From contig DUPC01000041.1 of the NCBI GenBank assembly GCA_012838545.1, positions 1-54,822 of the forward strand: a stretch of 54,822 nucleotides of DNA. The letters are read 5' to 3'. The notes under the pieces were generated by a model. The model saw only the letters and a program-made list of their open reading frames with translations. It was not told where the DNA came from and ran no database searches. Source of the DNA: Acholeplasmataceae bacterium (lineage in GTDB: Bacteria > Bacillota_I > Bacilli_A > ML615J-28 > CAG-313). Below are positions 41,952 through 52,000 of this stretch, piece after piece. A program made the position numbers and the translations under genes. The stretch's first letter is position 1, and every line of letters starts with the position of its first letter.

Positions 41952-42644
41952 ATGAATTCTACAAAGTTTATGAATAGCAAGATATATCGTATCTTTGATT
42001 ATATCTTCCGCTTAGTTTTGTTAAACTTTCTGATTTTCATAACCGCCCTTTCTTTATATTTATTTTTACCCGAAAGTATCCCCAATTGGATAAAAGATAC
42101 TTTGAGTTATATGCAGATGGGCTTGTTTTTCTTTCCTTCGCTTGTGGCAACTTTTGATGTCATCAAACAATACGAAGAAAACAAAAGCACAGCTATCTTC
42201 CGTCCTTTTTTTCAATCCTTGAAAAAACATTATAAAATCAGTTTCTTAATGGGAATCGGAATCTTAATTATTTCCCTCTTATTAACCAACAGCATCACTG
42301 TCTTTTTGCAACAATTTCAAAATGGCCTTATCAATGTTATCGGTTTCTTTCTAACGGTTTCGGTTATCCTGGTTTTGCTTTTTTGTTTAGTACATTTACC
42401 CCTTGTTTTAGTTTATTTTCGGGGTTTACGCTTAATTGATTATGGGAAACTTTCGTTGATTTGGGCTTTTCGTGATTTTGTCTTAACCTTAATGATGGTT
42501 GTTATAGTAGTATTTGTCCTGGTAACCGATTTTGTATTTCCTTACTTTTTGGCCTTTTTTGGAATAAGTTTACCAATCTATTTATTGGTTAAAATGACTT
42601 TCAAATCGTATGCCATATATTCCGAAAAACATAAAGGAGTTTGA
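41952..42644 (+). CDS. YesL-like (DUF624) membrane protein
   Basis: A 230-residue protein with about five membrane helices. The start pattern (NSKIYRIFDYIFRLVLLNFLIFITALSLYLFLP) matches DUF624/YesL proteins, which often sit in sugar-importer operons of Firmicutes, such as the B. subtilis yes cluster. Their role is not known. The ATG at 41952 has AGAAAGGA ten bases upstream. It is followed directly by the first phosphodiester glycosidase. Confidence 0.75.
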   Translation: MNSTKFMNSKIYRIFDYIFRLVLLNFLIFITALSLYLFLPESIPNWIKDTLSYMQMGLFFFPSLVATFDVIKQYEENKSTAIFRPFFQSLKKHYKISFLMGIGILIISLLLTNSITVFLQQFQNGLINVIGFFLTVSVILVLLFCLVHLPLVLVYFRGLRLIDYGKLSLIWAFRDFVLTLMMVVIVVFVLVTDFVFPYFLAFFGISLPIYLLVKMTFKSYAIYSEKHKGV

Positions 42645-42645
42645 G

Positions 42646-44607
42646 ATGTATAAAAAATATTTAACTTTATTATTGCTTTTATTATCTTTAAGTTTTATTT
42701 CATTAAAAGGAACGTCTTTACCTATTTTTGCTTTTGAAGAAGTAAATACCCCATCCCCCTATGTTAAACGCATTGTGCCGATGGAAACCAAGTCTTTACC
42801 GGGTGGTGTGGAACTTCGTTCGCAAGGGGTTAGAACCCAAAATAACGGCGACCCCCAAGGAAGTTGGCTTGACCGCGACGTTCATTCTTTGGTAGCTCCT
42901 GGGTCCAACACCGCTGTTAGGGTTGTTTCTTGGGGTTTAAGCGCTGCCAACGGTTTTTCCGCGGGAACGATGGTAGAGATTGCGCAGGATTATCAAATAA
43001 AGCATCCTGGTACCATTGTTATTGGCGGAATCTCGGGGGATTTCTTTAACAACCAAACCCCTGATGGAAATACCAAAGAACCGTTAAACAACTGGGTCAG
43101 CGAAGGAGATGTCATTAAGAAAGATGTTTTGGAACCTGATTTCCATAATGTTTTAGGTTTTAAAGAAGATCGCTCTTGGGTGGAAGGAAAACCTACCTCA
43201 ACCGAAAATCTGCAATTAAAAATCCTAAATGAGGGCGATGTTACCGATGTATACGATATCGCCAATATTATAGGAACATCTGGGGACACCCTTAATCCAA
43301 ACGGTATCAATATCGTTTATCCGGGTTTTGACGGCAATCTTGACACAACTGGTTACACGATTGTAAAAGGTAATTATGAAACCTTCAAACAATCAAGAAC
43401 GGGTTTGCAAGGCAAAATCTATATTGAAAATGATAATTTGGGTTCCTTCTTAAAAGGCGAAATCAAGGAAATAATTCCCGGAGGAGAAGCCATTTCCAAG
43501 GTTCCTTTAGGCACTTTTTATATCCTTTCCAAAGACGAAAGTATTCAGACAATTTTACCGGTTAATACCAAAATTAAATGCGAATACACTTTAACGGGCG
43601 AATTTGCCGGTGTCGACAATACCGTGGGTTATATCTTCAAGATTCTTGAAGATGGCAACTCCAACTTTCAACAATATAACGGTTCGCACAGTTATATATA
43701 TTTGCCGAGAGCCAGAGCCGCCATCGGCTTCAAACCGGACAAATCTGTCGTTCTATTAACTGCCGGCCTTGGTTCTATCACTGGAAGCAATCAAGCTGGA
43801 CCATCACTTTTTGAACTTGCCGAACTCTTAAAACTCGAAGGATGCACGGAAGGCTTTAACTTAGACGGCGGAGGTTCGGCTTCCATTGTAGCCAGAACCG
43901 AAACAGGCGGATTGGAAATGTTGAATACCCCATCCGACGGCTCTCCAAGAGCAATCGGCAACGGAATTTTATTCGTAATGCAAGATCCAAACATCAGAGT
44001 TACGGAAACGACTTCCAAATCCATCACTGTCGAACAAACGGCGCCAATTAAAAACGGTACCTTAACCCAGGCGGATGTTGTGTTGGCGGGAAAACGCTAC
44101 AGTTTATTAGACGGTCCGGTTATTCTCACTGACCTTAACAAAAACAGCCGTTACAACTTAAAATATGAATTTACTTACGAGCATAAAGGACAAGCATATT
44201 ACGGCGAAATAAACGAAACGGTATATACCGATTCGGTCGATGCGCCGGATATTAGGCGTTTTAAAGTAAGTAATGTTACCGAAACAAGCGTTGATATCGA
44301 ATATCAAATTCGCGGCGATAATCTTGATGAATATTACATTAATTATCAAGGCCAAAACCATTATTTAGATGATAAGGAAGGAACGGTAACTTTAACCGGT
44401 TTTACCAAAGACGATACCGTTGAATTTATCCTCTATGTTTATTATTCAACCCAACCCGGCATTACCAAGCGGGTGGAAAGCGAACCTCTGTCGGTCACCT
44501 TTAAAGCCAAAACAGGCGGTGGGGGTGGCTGTCAAATGGGTACAAATATCTATTACTTTATCGGTTTATTTGCGCTAGGGCTTTTTATCTATAAGCGCAG
44601 ACGTTAA
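42646..44607 (+). CDS. secreted phosphodiester glycosidase (NAGPA domain), Cys-type anchor (paralogue 1)
   Basis: A 653-residue surface enzyme. The signal peptide covers about 1-29. The NAGPA-type domain (PF09992, about 80-450) has the signature LDGGGSAS at about 406-413 followed by NTPSDGSPRAIGNGILFV. The family includes the human enzyme that frees GlcNAc from GlcNAc-1-phosphodiester mannose. Fibronectin-like segments (about 465-620) follow. The tail is TGGGGGCQMG, a hydrophobic helix and KRRR. The ATG at 42646 has AAGGAG upstream; earlier in-frame ATGs lie inside yesL. It may release GlcNAc from phosphate-linked wall polymers. Confidence 0.87.
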   Translation: MYKKYLTLLLLLLSLSFISLKGTSLPIFAFEEVNTPSPYVKRIVPMETKSLPGGVELRSQGVRTQNNGDPQGSWLDRDVHSLVAPGSNTAVRVVSWGLSAANGFSAGTMVEIAQDYQIKHPGTIVIGGISGDFFNNQTPDGNTKEPLNNWVSEGDVIKKDVLEPDFHNVLGFKEDRSWVEGKPTSTENLQLKILNEGDVTDVYDIANIIGTSGDTLNPNGINIVYPGFDGNLDTTGYTIVKGNYETFKQSRTGLQGKIYIENDNLGSFLKGEIKEIIPGGEAISKVPLGTFYILSKDESIQTILPVNTKIKCEYTLTGEFAGVDNTVGYIFKILEDGNSNFQQYNGSHSYIYLPRARAAIGFKPDKSVVLLTAGLGSITGSNQAGPSLFELAELLKLEGCTEGFNLDGGGSASIVARTETGGLEMLNTPSDGSPRAIGNGILFVMQDPNIRVTETTSKSITVEQTAPIKNGTLTQADVVLAGKRYSLLDGPVILTDLNKNSRYNLKYEFTYEHKGQAYYGEINETVYTDSVDAPDIRRFKVSNVTETSVDIEYQIRGDNLDEYYINYQGQNHYLDDKEGTVTLTGFTKDDTVEFILYVYYSTQPGITKRVESEPLSVTFKAKTGGGGGCQMGTNIYYFIGLFALGLFIYKRRR

Positions 44608-44622
44608 CCCCTTTATTTTAGA

Positions 44623-44645
44623 CTTTTTCAGGTTTGCTGAAAAGG
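44623..44645 (+). terminator. weak hairpin between the two phosphodiester glycosidase genes
   Basis: A 9-bp stem with one G-T pair, CTTTTTCAG/CTGAAAAGG (44623-44631, 44637-44645), without an immediate T run. It may be an mRNA processing or partial attenuation site between the paralogues. Confidence 0.3.
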
Positions 44646-44685
44646 ATAAACTATTTTTAATTTAATTCTTTTGGGAGGAAAGAGA

Positions 44686-46602
44686 ATGAAAAAATTATTT
44701 GCTTTATTTCTATTACTTTGCGTTCCCCTTTCATTGGCGTTGACCAAATCAAATGTCGTAGAAGCTGCTGATGAGGTACCACTATCGCCATACGTCCTTA
44801 AGTTGGAAGATGTAATTACCAGAAGGAGTTTGGAGGGCGGTGTTGAACTTAACAAGCAAATCGTCAAGACGCTTAGATTTGGCGATACAAACGAAAACCT
44901 TTGGGCAGAAAATACTTACCAATATGTTACCATGCCTGCCCAGGGAAACGATGCCATTAAAATCGTAACTTGGTCGGAAGGAACCGCCGACGAGTGGAAA
45001 TCATCCACTGTCCGCAAGACTGCCCTCGACTTTGAGGAGAAAAATCCTGGTTGGATTGTTGTGGCAGCGGTTAACGGCGACTTCTTCGATATTAACGCAA
45101 CCTACCAACCGACCAGCACTTTTGTTCAAAACGGCGACATTTATAAACGCGATACCGTTCACGAAGTTATAGGGTTTACCGGTCCTCGTACGCACATTTG
45201 GGGCAAACCTACTTCAAACTCATATATGTCGCTTAAGGTTTTGGATGGCAACAATGTAACCTCCAATACACCAATCAGTAAAGTGAATCAGGATCCGGAA
45301 GATTCTGGCATTACCCTTTTAACCACTGATTTCAAAGGCACAGTTGACTTAACCGGTTATACCGTTTATGTTGGTTCATACACCGTTAACCGGAAAACGC
45401 CAAAGGGTTATTTTGTTCGCGGAAGCATTACCGGAACCGACACAACCATGACGGAAATTTCTCAAGTTCCTACCGGACAATTCTATTTGGTAACAAAGGA
45501 TGCTGATTATGCAGAATTATTGGTAAAAGGGACAACATTAAAATGCGAATATGAGTTATCTGGTGAGTTTGCGGGAGTTAAGAACGTCATGGGAACCAGA
45601 TACCAAATTATTAAAGAAGGCGATGTCCAATTCCAAGGCAAACAAACCAAAGAAACTCATTCAGACTATGAATTCATAAACAATGCCCATCCAAGGACCG
45701 TTCTTGGTTATAAACAGGACGGCAGCGCTATCCTCATGGTTATTGATGGACGTCATCCTGGTTATCAAAGAAACGGCGTTAGTCTATTTGAGGCAGGAGA
45801 ATTGTTAAGGCTTGCGGGAGCCTTGGAAGGATATAACCTTGACGGAGGAGGGTCGTCTACTTTGGTTGTTCGCAATGAAGAAGGCGAACTTGAAGTAATC
45901 AACACGCCAAGTGATGGCGGCGAAAGAAACATTGGCAACGCAGTGTTGTTTGTCATGCAAGACCCTAAAATCCAACCGACAAAGGTTGTAGGCAACTTCA
46001 TTAAGTTTGAACAAACCGGTCCAATCGCTGACGGGATTATAAAAGACATCAGTGTTCGCGTGGGCGGCAAAGTTTATCCGTTCAACGGTAATTCGGTAAC
46101 GGTTACCGGACTAAACAAAAATTCTAATTATAATGTGACTTATTACTATACCATTGTGGAAAACGATGGCACGGTACGCCAATGTGCAAGCAAAGAATTT
46201 AAAATCAAAACCAATGATGTAATTTTTCCGGAAATCAGGAAGTTTGAAGTAGACGATGAATTGCACCTTGGAGTGGAATTGAGTTATCGTTACAGCGATG
46301 ACGCTGGATCGGTCGAAGAAGCTTATATCGAATACGGCGACGAAAAAATAATCTTAACGGAAAAAAGCGGTACGATTGAAATTTCCGATTTAATCCAAGA
46401 CGAAACATATGAATTTAAGTTATTCCTGAAATTAAAGAACGGCGATTTAATTGACAGCGATATCGTAAGCGTGGTTGCAAAAACCAAAACCTCTACCGGT
46501 GGCGGCGGTGGCGGTGGCTGCAGTACCGGTGCTGTCCAATATTTCCTTGTTATGTTGAGCGTGTTATCGCTTGGCGTACTAGCAATCAAACGGAGAAAGT
46601 AA
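44686..46602 (+). CDS. secreted phosphodiester glycosidase (NAGPA domain), Cys-type anchor (paralogue 2)
   Basis: A 638-residue paralogue of the preceding protein. The signal peptide covers about 1-26. The NAGPA domain carries LDGGGSST at about 385-392 and NTPSDGGERNIGNAVLFVMQDP. It is followed by two beta-rich segments. The tail begins with a run of seven Gly, then CSTG, a hydrophobic helix and KRRK. The ATG at 44686 has GGAGGAAAG upstream. Tandem duplication with divergence suggests two linkages or two sugars as substrates. Confidence 0.87.
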   Translation: MKKLFALFLLLCVPLSLALTKSNVVEAADEVPLSPYVLKLEDVITRRSLEGGVELNKQIVKTLRFGDTNENLWAENTYQYVTMPAQGNDAIKIVTWSEGTADEWKSSTVRKTALDFEEKNPGWIVVAAVNGDFFDINATYQPTSTFVQNGDIYKRDTVHEVIGFTGPRTHIWGKPTSNSYMSLKVLDGNNVTSNTPISKVNQDPEDSGITLLTTDFKGTVDLTGYTVYVGSYTVNRKTPKGYFVRGSITGTDTTMTEISQVPTGQFYLVTKDADYAELLVKGTTLKCEYELSGEFAGVKNVMGTRYQIIKEGDVQFQGKQTKETHSDYEFINNAHPRTVLGYKQDGSAILMVIDGRHPGYQRNGVSLFEAGELLRLAGALEGYNLDGGGSSTLVVRNEEGELEVINTPSDGGERNIGNAVLFVMQDPKIQPTKVVGNFIKFEQTGPIADGIIKDISVRVGGKVYPFNGNSVTVTGLNKNSNYNVTYYYTIVENDGTVRQCASKEFKIKTNDVIFPEIRKFEVDDELHLGVELSYRYSDDAGSVEEAYIEYGDEKIILTEKSGTIEISDLIQDETYEFKLFLKLKNGDLIDSDIVSVVAKTKTSTGGGGGGGCSTGAVQYFLVMLSVLSLGVLAIKRRK

Positions 46603-46608
46603 ATAACA

Positions 46609-48180
46609 ATGGACTCATTTAAAGCTCAAGTACAAAGCCTATCGCTTGAAGAAAAAATCGGACAAATGATTGGTTTAGCCTTTCATGGAACTACTTACAA
46701 TGACGAATTGCGCATGCAGGTTGAAGAAATCAAAGTAGGGTTAATCATTTACTTTAAAGACAATATTCAAAACCCTCAACAAGTATTTGAACTAAACAAA
46801 ACTATTCTAGAAAAAGCAAAAATACCGCCTTTCATTGCTCTTGACCAAGAAGGCGGAATGGTTGCCCGGGTGACTGAAGGTATTGTTCAGTCGCCTGGCG
46901 CCATGGCGATTGGCGCAACCCATAAACCTCAATATGCCTACCAATTGGCTTATAATATGGGGTGCGAACTTAGGGCTCTTGGATTTAATTTCAATTTCGC
47001 TCCGGTGGGCGACATCAACAACAATTCGCAAAACCCCGTAATCAATGTTCGCTCTTATTCGGAAAATCCCGAAGAAGTGGCCGAATTTGTGGTTTCCGCA
47101 ACGCGGGGTTACCATGATGCCAAATTGATGACATCAATTAAACATTTCCCTGGTCATGGCGATACAAATGTCGATTCACACATTGGTTTGCCGAAAGTCG
47201 ATTTTGACGAAAAACGTCTGTTTGAGGTGGAACTCAAACCGTTCCTAAAAGCCAAAGAATTTAACTTGCCGGGGATTATGGCAAGTCATGTTATGTTTAC
47301 CAAATATGACGAAGAATTCCCGACTACGCTTTCCCAAAAAGTTATTACCGGCTTGTTAAGAGAAAGAATCGGTTATGACGGTTTGGTGGTAACGGATTCC
47401 TTGACCATGCAAGCTGTTTGGTCCCACTATACATTGGAAGAAATCGTTCTTTACGGCTTCAATTCAGGTTGCGATATCTTGTTGCTTTGTGGAGCAAGAG
47501 ATATGGCGATGCAAAAAAGGTTCTATGAACTGGCATTAAACTATGCCAAGAGCGGTCAAATACCAATGAAAGTAATTGATAAAGCCGTAGAAAGAATATT
47601 GCGTTATAAAGCGATGTATCAAGTTAGAGCCATAGCCACCTCGTTTGATTCGGTAAAACCAAAACTTTTAGATCCCCAAGCTGTCAGTTTTAGCGAAAAA
47701 GTAAGTCTGAAAAGTATTTCTTTAATTCAAGACCCGCATGGTTGTCTGCCGATAAAACCACACGAAAAAGCATTGATTGTTTTTCCGAAAATAAAAGTAG
47801 TGACGCTTGTGGAGGATCCGGTCAGCGGACTTTCCTCGCTTCATGATTATATGAAGGATTGTTCCGATAAGTTTTATATTTCTTTAACACCGACTTCAGA
47901 AGAAATAAAAACATTGAAAACATTGGTTGAAAAATACGAAAAAATCGTATATTGTAGCTATAATGCCAGGCTGAATGAAGGGCAAGCGGAAGTTATCAAA
48001 CAAATCGATGTTAAGAAATTAGTCGTTGCTTCGCTTCGCACACCGTATGACTTACAAGTACTGCATCCTGATACGACTTATCTTTGCGCTTATGAAGCAA
48101 CGCCTTTAAGTTTTAAATCATTAGCCAAAATTTTAACCGGAAAAGAAAAACCAACAGGAAAAATTCCTGTATCAATTTAG
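46609..48180 (+). CDS. nagZ: GH3 beta-N-acetylglucosaminidase, NagZ-type
   Basis: A 523-residue GH3 enzyme without a signal peptide, so cytoplasmic. The diagnostic loop KHFPGHGDTNVDSH starts at Lys178 and supplies the His-Asp acid/base of NagZ-type enzymes. The nucleophile is Asp263 in VVTDSLTM. A C-terminal GH3-like domain (about 370-523) is present, as in the Bacillus type. NagZ removes GlcNAc from GlcNAc-MurNAc(-peptide); in Bacillus it works with AmiE. The AmiE-like gene at 15548 is the matching partner. It lies 6 bp after the glycosidase gene. Confidence 0.92.
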   Translation: MDSFKAQVQSLSLEEKIGQMIGLAFHGTTYNDELRMQVEEIKVGLIIYFKDNIQNPQQVFELNKTILEKAKIPPFIALDQEGGMVARVTEGIVQSPGAMAIGATHKPQYAYQLAYNMGCELRALGFNFNFAPVGDINNNSQNPVINVRSYSENPEEVAEFVVSATRGYHDAKLMTSIKHFPGHGDTNVDSHIGLPKVDFDEKRLFEVELKPFLKAKEFNLPGIMASHVMFTKYDEEFPTTLSQKVITGLLRERIGYDGLVVTDSLTMQAVWSHYTLEEIVLYGFNSGCDILLLCGARDMAMQKRFYELALNYAKSGQIPMKVIDKAVERILRYKAMYQVRAIATSFDSVKPKLLDPQAVSFSEKVSLKSISLIQDPHGCLPIKPHEKALIVFPKIKVVTLVEDPVSGLSSLHDYMKDCSDKFYISLTPTSEEIKTLKTLVEKYEKIVYCSYNARLNEGQAEVIKQIDVKKLVVASLRTPYDLQVLHPDTTYLCAYEATPLSFKSLAKILTGKEKPTGKIPVSI

Positions 48181-48189
48181 GAGAAAAAC

Positions 48190-48912
48190 ATGAAAATTAT
48201 TGTTGTAGAGAATTATGAACAGTTAAGCAATGAGGCTGCAAAAATCATTATTAACCAATTGCAAAAGAAACCAAACAGCGTTATGGGACTAGCCACCGGG
48301 GCGACCCCGATGGGAATGTATGAAGCTTTAAGAAAAGCTTATGCCAATGGCGAAGTTTCTTTTAAAGATGTAACAACCTTTAATTTGGATGAGTATTGCG
48401 GCATTGATCCAAATCATCCGCAAAGCTATCACTATTATATGCAACAAAATCTTTTTAATCATATCGATGTCAAACCGGAAAATGTGCATCTTCCCTCAGC
48501 CACATCAGATTGGAATTCTGCAGCAAAATCCTATAATGATTTATTGAAACAAACAAAAATCGATTTGCAGGTTCTCGGCATCGGTTCCAACGGCCATATC
48601 GGCTTCAATGAACCGGGTACGTCATTTGAACAAGAAACATTCGTGGTGGAACTTGCGGAAAAGACGCGGCTCGATAATCAAAGGTTTTTTAATAGTCTTG
48701 AGGAAGTCCCGCGTTTTGCCATAACCATGGGTATCAAAAACATCATGCAGGCCAAACAAATCCTTTTATTAATCAGCGGCAAGAACAAAGCCAAAACCGC
48801 CAAGCGGTTATTGGAAGGAAAAGTCGGCACTGATTTCCCTGCCAGCGTCTTACATTTACATAAAAGTGTAACGATAATCCTGGATGAAGATGCTTACGGT
48901 TTAGCGAAATAA
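48190..48912 (+). CDS. nagB: Glucosamine-6-phosphate deaminase
   Basis: Converts glucosamine-6-phosphate to fructose-6-phosphate and ammonia, feeding amino sugar into glycolysis. A protein of 240 residues, the compact Gram-positive form. Visible motifs are ATGATPMGMY (phosphate binding), NLDEYCG and LGIGSNGHIGFNEPG. It ends unit C with GGAGAAA before its ATG. Its position proves that the locus ends in amino-sugar catabolism. nagA and a GlcNAc kinase are not in the window. Confidence 0.96.
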   Translation: MKIIVVENYEQLSNEAAKIIINQLQKKPNSVMGLATGATPMGMYEALRKAYANGEVSFKDVTTFNLDEYCGIDPNHPQSYHYYMQQNLFNHIDVKPENVHLPSATSDWNSAAKSYNDLLKQTKIDLQVLGIGSNGHIGFNEPGTSFEQETFVVELAEKTRLDNQRFFNSLEEVPRFAITMGIKNIMQAKQILLLISGKNKAKTAKRLLEGKVGTDFPASVLHLHKSVTIILDEDAYGLAK

Positions 48913-48926
48913 AGCGTTTTAAAGAA

Positions 48927-48953
48927 CCTCGAAATCCCGAGGAAAAATTTTCT
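48927..48953 (+). terminator. weak terminator of unit C
   Basis: A 5-bp GC-rich stem CCTCG/CGAGG (48927-48931, 48938-48942), then AAAAATTTT. Short, so some readthrough into the next promoter region is possible. Confidence 0.5.
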
Positions 48954-48961
48954 TATATCAA

Positions 48962-49009
48962 TTGCAAAACGTTTTCATTTATGATATACTATAAACGCAA
49001 ACGTTTTCA
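48962..49009 (+). promoter_or_regulatory. promoter of unit D with two LacI/CcpA-type operators
   Basis: TTGCAA (48962-48967), 17 bp, TATACT (48985-48990). Operator 1, GCAAAACGTTTTCA (48964-48977), covers the -35; operator 2, CGCAAACGTTTTCA (48996-49009), lies after the -10. Their CG centres are 32 bp apart, about three helical turns, so two dimers could bind the same face. Confidence 0.82.
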
Positions 49010-49038
49010 AAATACTTAATTAGGAGGAAAATAAGATA

Positions 49039-52000
49039 ATGAAAAAAGTATTTGCTTTTTTAAGTGTATTAGCACTTACTATCGCTGTGCTTGGTTTCGC
49101 AACAAAACCAGCGGTTGTTAATGCGGCTGATCCAAAACCAGGTATGTGGATTGAGGATCCAACATTAGAACCAGGGGAAATCCCTCTATATGTTGCAGGT
49201 AGTGCTAAAACTACTTTCCCTAATCATTTTGATATTGATGCAGCAAAAGGCACACCATACGAAGACAATGCACATCGTATTGGTGACGTCTATCCGTGGA
49301 ACGAAACGAAAGTAATCATACCACGCTATGATGCAGAAGGCAATAAAGTTGGTACTTACTCAGTTTATCCACTAGGCAGCAACACAGCTACTGGTGCTAT
49401 TGCTGGTCAAATGATTTGGAAATGGATTAGTGACGGTCAAGGCGGTGCTAAAGTTGATGCAACATTCGGTTGGGTATCACTATCGCAAGTGCGTCACAAT
49501 ATATCCGGTGTTGATGTAACATTCATGACTTCCCAAACCAGAACTGGTGAAGCAGATGGTAAAGGTTCAACAACAGCACACATTGTTTTTGATGGCAATG
49601 GGAAAGCCGTTCGCGGTTTATTAGGTGCTACATATTTCCAAGCTCCAGATCCAGAAAATCCAAAAATTCTTTTTGAACCTATTTTTGGTTACAAAGATGG
49701 CGAAATCGTCAAAATTAAAAATGGCGATACTTCTGAATTGGACCGCGAAATGGTTCAAACTGATGAAGATGATCTAACAAAACCATTACTTGATGAACTT
49801 GGAAATCCTGTTCTTGATGAATATGGAAATCCAATGTATGAAAAGAAATGGGTTGAAACAGAAAATCCAGCTCTATTCTACAAACGCATCTTGTGGCAAC
49901 ATTTTGAAGAAGCTCCAGAAGATTTAAATACTGTTGGCTACATGCAACCAGGTTGGAGAGCAGACTATTGGGATTTCTATGATCCAGAAGAAAAGATCGC
50001 TTATCTATTCTTAGAAGGCGACGATGGCAAATACGGTGCTGTTAACCAAGAACAAGCAGATATTCACAATGCTACTCTAGGATTAACAGAAGGAGACCCA
50101 GGTTTCCATACTGCAAACACCACTCGTAAACATTTCTTATGGATTACGGTTCCAAACGGTGGTATTTTCTATGACTTCGGGTATCTAGAAAGAATCGCTA
50201 ACGGCGGAAAAGAATACGATAAATTCTATGAAATTTTCGCTCAAGCATTACAATATGGCCGTACAGAAGAGTATCAAGCAGTAAGAAGAGCATATAACTT
50301 CTCCGCAAAACCTCTTGAATTAACTGAAGGCGTATTTGAAGAAATTCCTTATATGGTATTACCAAATACCAAGACATTTGAGGTTAAACCTGGAACAACA
50401 TTAAAACCATCTTGGTTAGTTAATATTGCAGGTATGCTTGGTGGTTACACTGATCTAAATGATATCTTCAGTTATCAAAATCTTCCTGAATCAGAACTAG
50501 AAATTGAAGTAGACATTGATGGCAAACGTACTGTTTACGATTTCTTTGCAGGCGTTCGTTACTACAGTCGCGAAGAAATGGTTACCGACTTTGTCAAAGA
50601 TTTCTATACATACCTAAAAGAAGACCGTCCAGCAGGTGCTGAACCGGCTGTAGGAACCGATGTTGACTTATCGACATTTGAAAACTTCGCTCATGGCGAA
50701 GGCAAGACATCCGGTTTTGAAGGTTCATGGGTTAATGCAATGCAAGACTATGTAATGTGGGAAAACGGTGCTGCACGTCCAGACTCTGGAAATAACCCTA
50801 ACTTCTTCATTACTCATGAAAAATACTATGACAAGTGGATTGCTCTATTCGATGTATTTGATGAAGCAATAAAACTTCATAGCGCATCTGCAGCAGGATT
50901 ATGGGGTGTAGGTGCTTATACACCAACTCGCCGTGTTAACCTGTATGTTCAAAACAAGACTCTTGTCAACGGTGCATTGGATTTAGAACCAGAAAACTGG
51001 ATTTATAGACCTCATGCATTTAAATACGAAACATGGACTGAAATGTTAACTGCGTTCTTAACAGATTTCTACAATTACTTAGGAACTAAACAGTTTATTG
51101 ATACAGAAGCAATTTCTGTAACAGACTTCATCCATGGTGCAGAACAAACCGAAGGCTTCGGAGGCATTTGGCCATCTAAGTTCGGTACAACCGCTGCCGA
51201 TCCTACATACGGTGTTTATCCATTATGGGGTCACTATGCAGAAAAACCTACCAAAGGCGTTGACAACTTTGCCGGTCAATACTATGACAAGTGGATGTGG
51301 CTATTCGAACACTTCCATGAAATCTATGTTGGTGCTGGCTTAGGTGCAGGCTTATGGAGTCAAAGCGCATGGACACCTTCTGTAAGATTTGCTAGCTACT
51401 TGAAGGATCCAAATAACTTCTTCACTGCTGAACAAAAAGACTTGTTAACAGAAAAAGAATTGTTAGTAATGCCAATTTACGTTGAAGAATCCGGCTTTGA
51501 AGAACAATTCCCTCCTGCATATCGTGACTTAGTTCTCAATGTAGGTAATGAATTGAATAGAACATTTGTTATTGATGTGCGTGTTCATAACAAGGCAACA
51601 GGCTTATCTTCAGCAATTCGCTTTGAACTAATTGTTACTGATACTTACACACCAATTCTTGAAATTGACACCAACAAACTATATGTTCCATTTGGTCAAA
51701 AGACAATTGATATCTATTCAATTGCCAAAGCTTATGACAGAAATTACTCTAAGACCAACAAAAATCTCAAGGGTAACGAAATCACAAGATTTATCGAAAT
51801 TGACCTTCCTGCAGGATTTAATCCTAACAACTTAACAGAAGGTAGACATGAAGTTAAGTTCACAATTAAAGTTGGAGATAAAGTTGCTTCTAAACGCGTC
51901 TTTATCGTAGTTCCAGACGTATCAAGACCAGTAGTTGAAACTCGTGACCTATATCTACCAAACGGCGCATCCTTTAATCCAGTTGACGGTATCATGTTCG

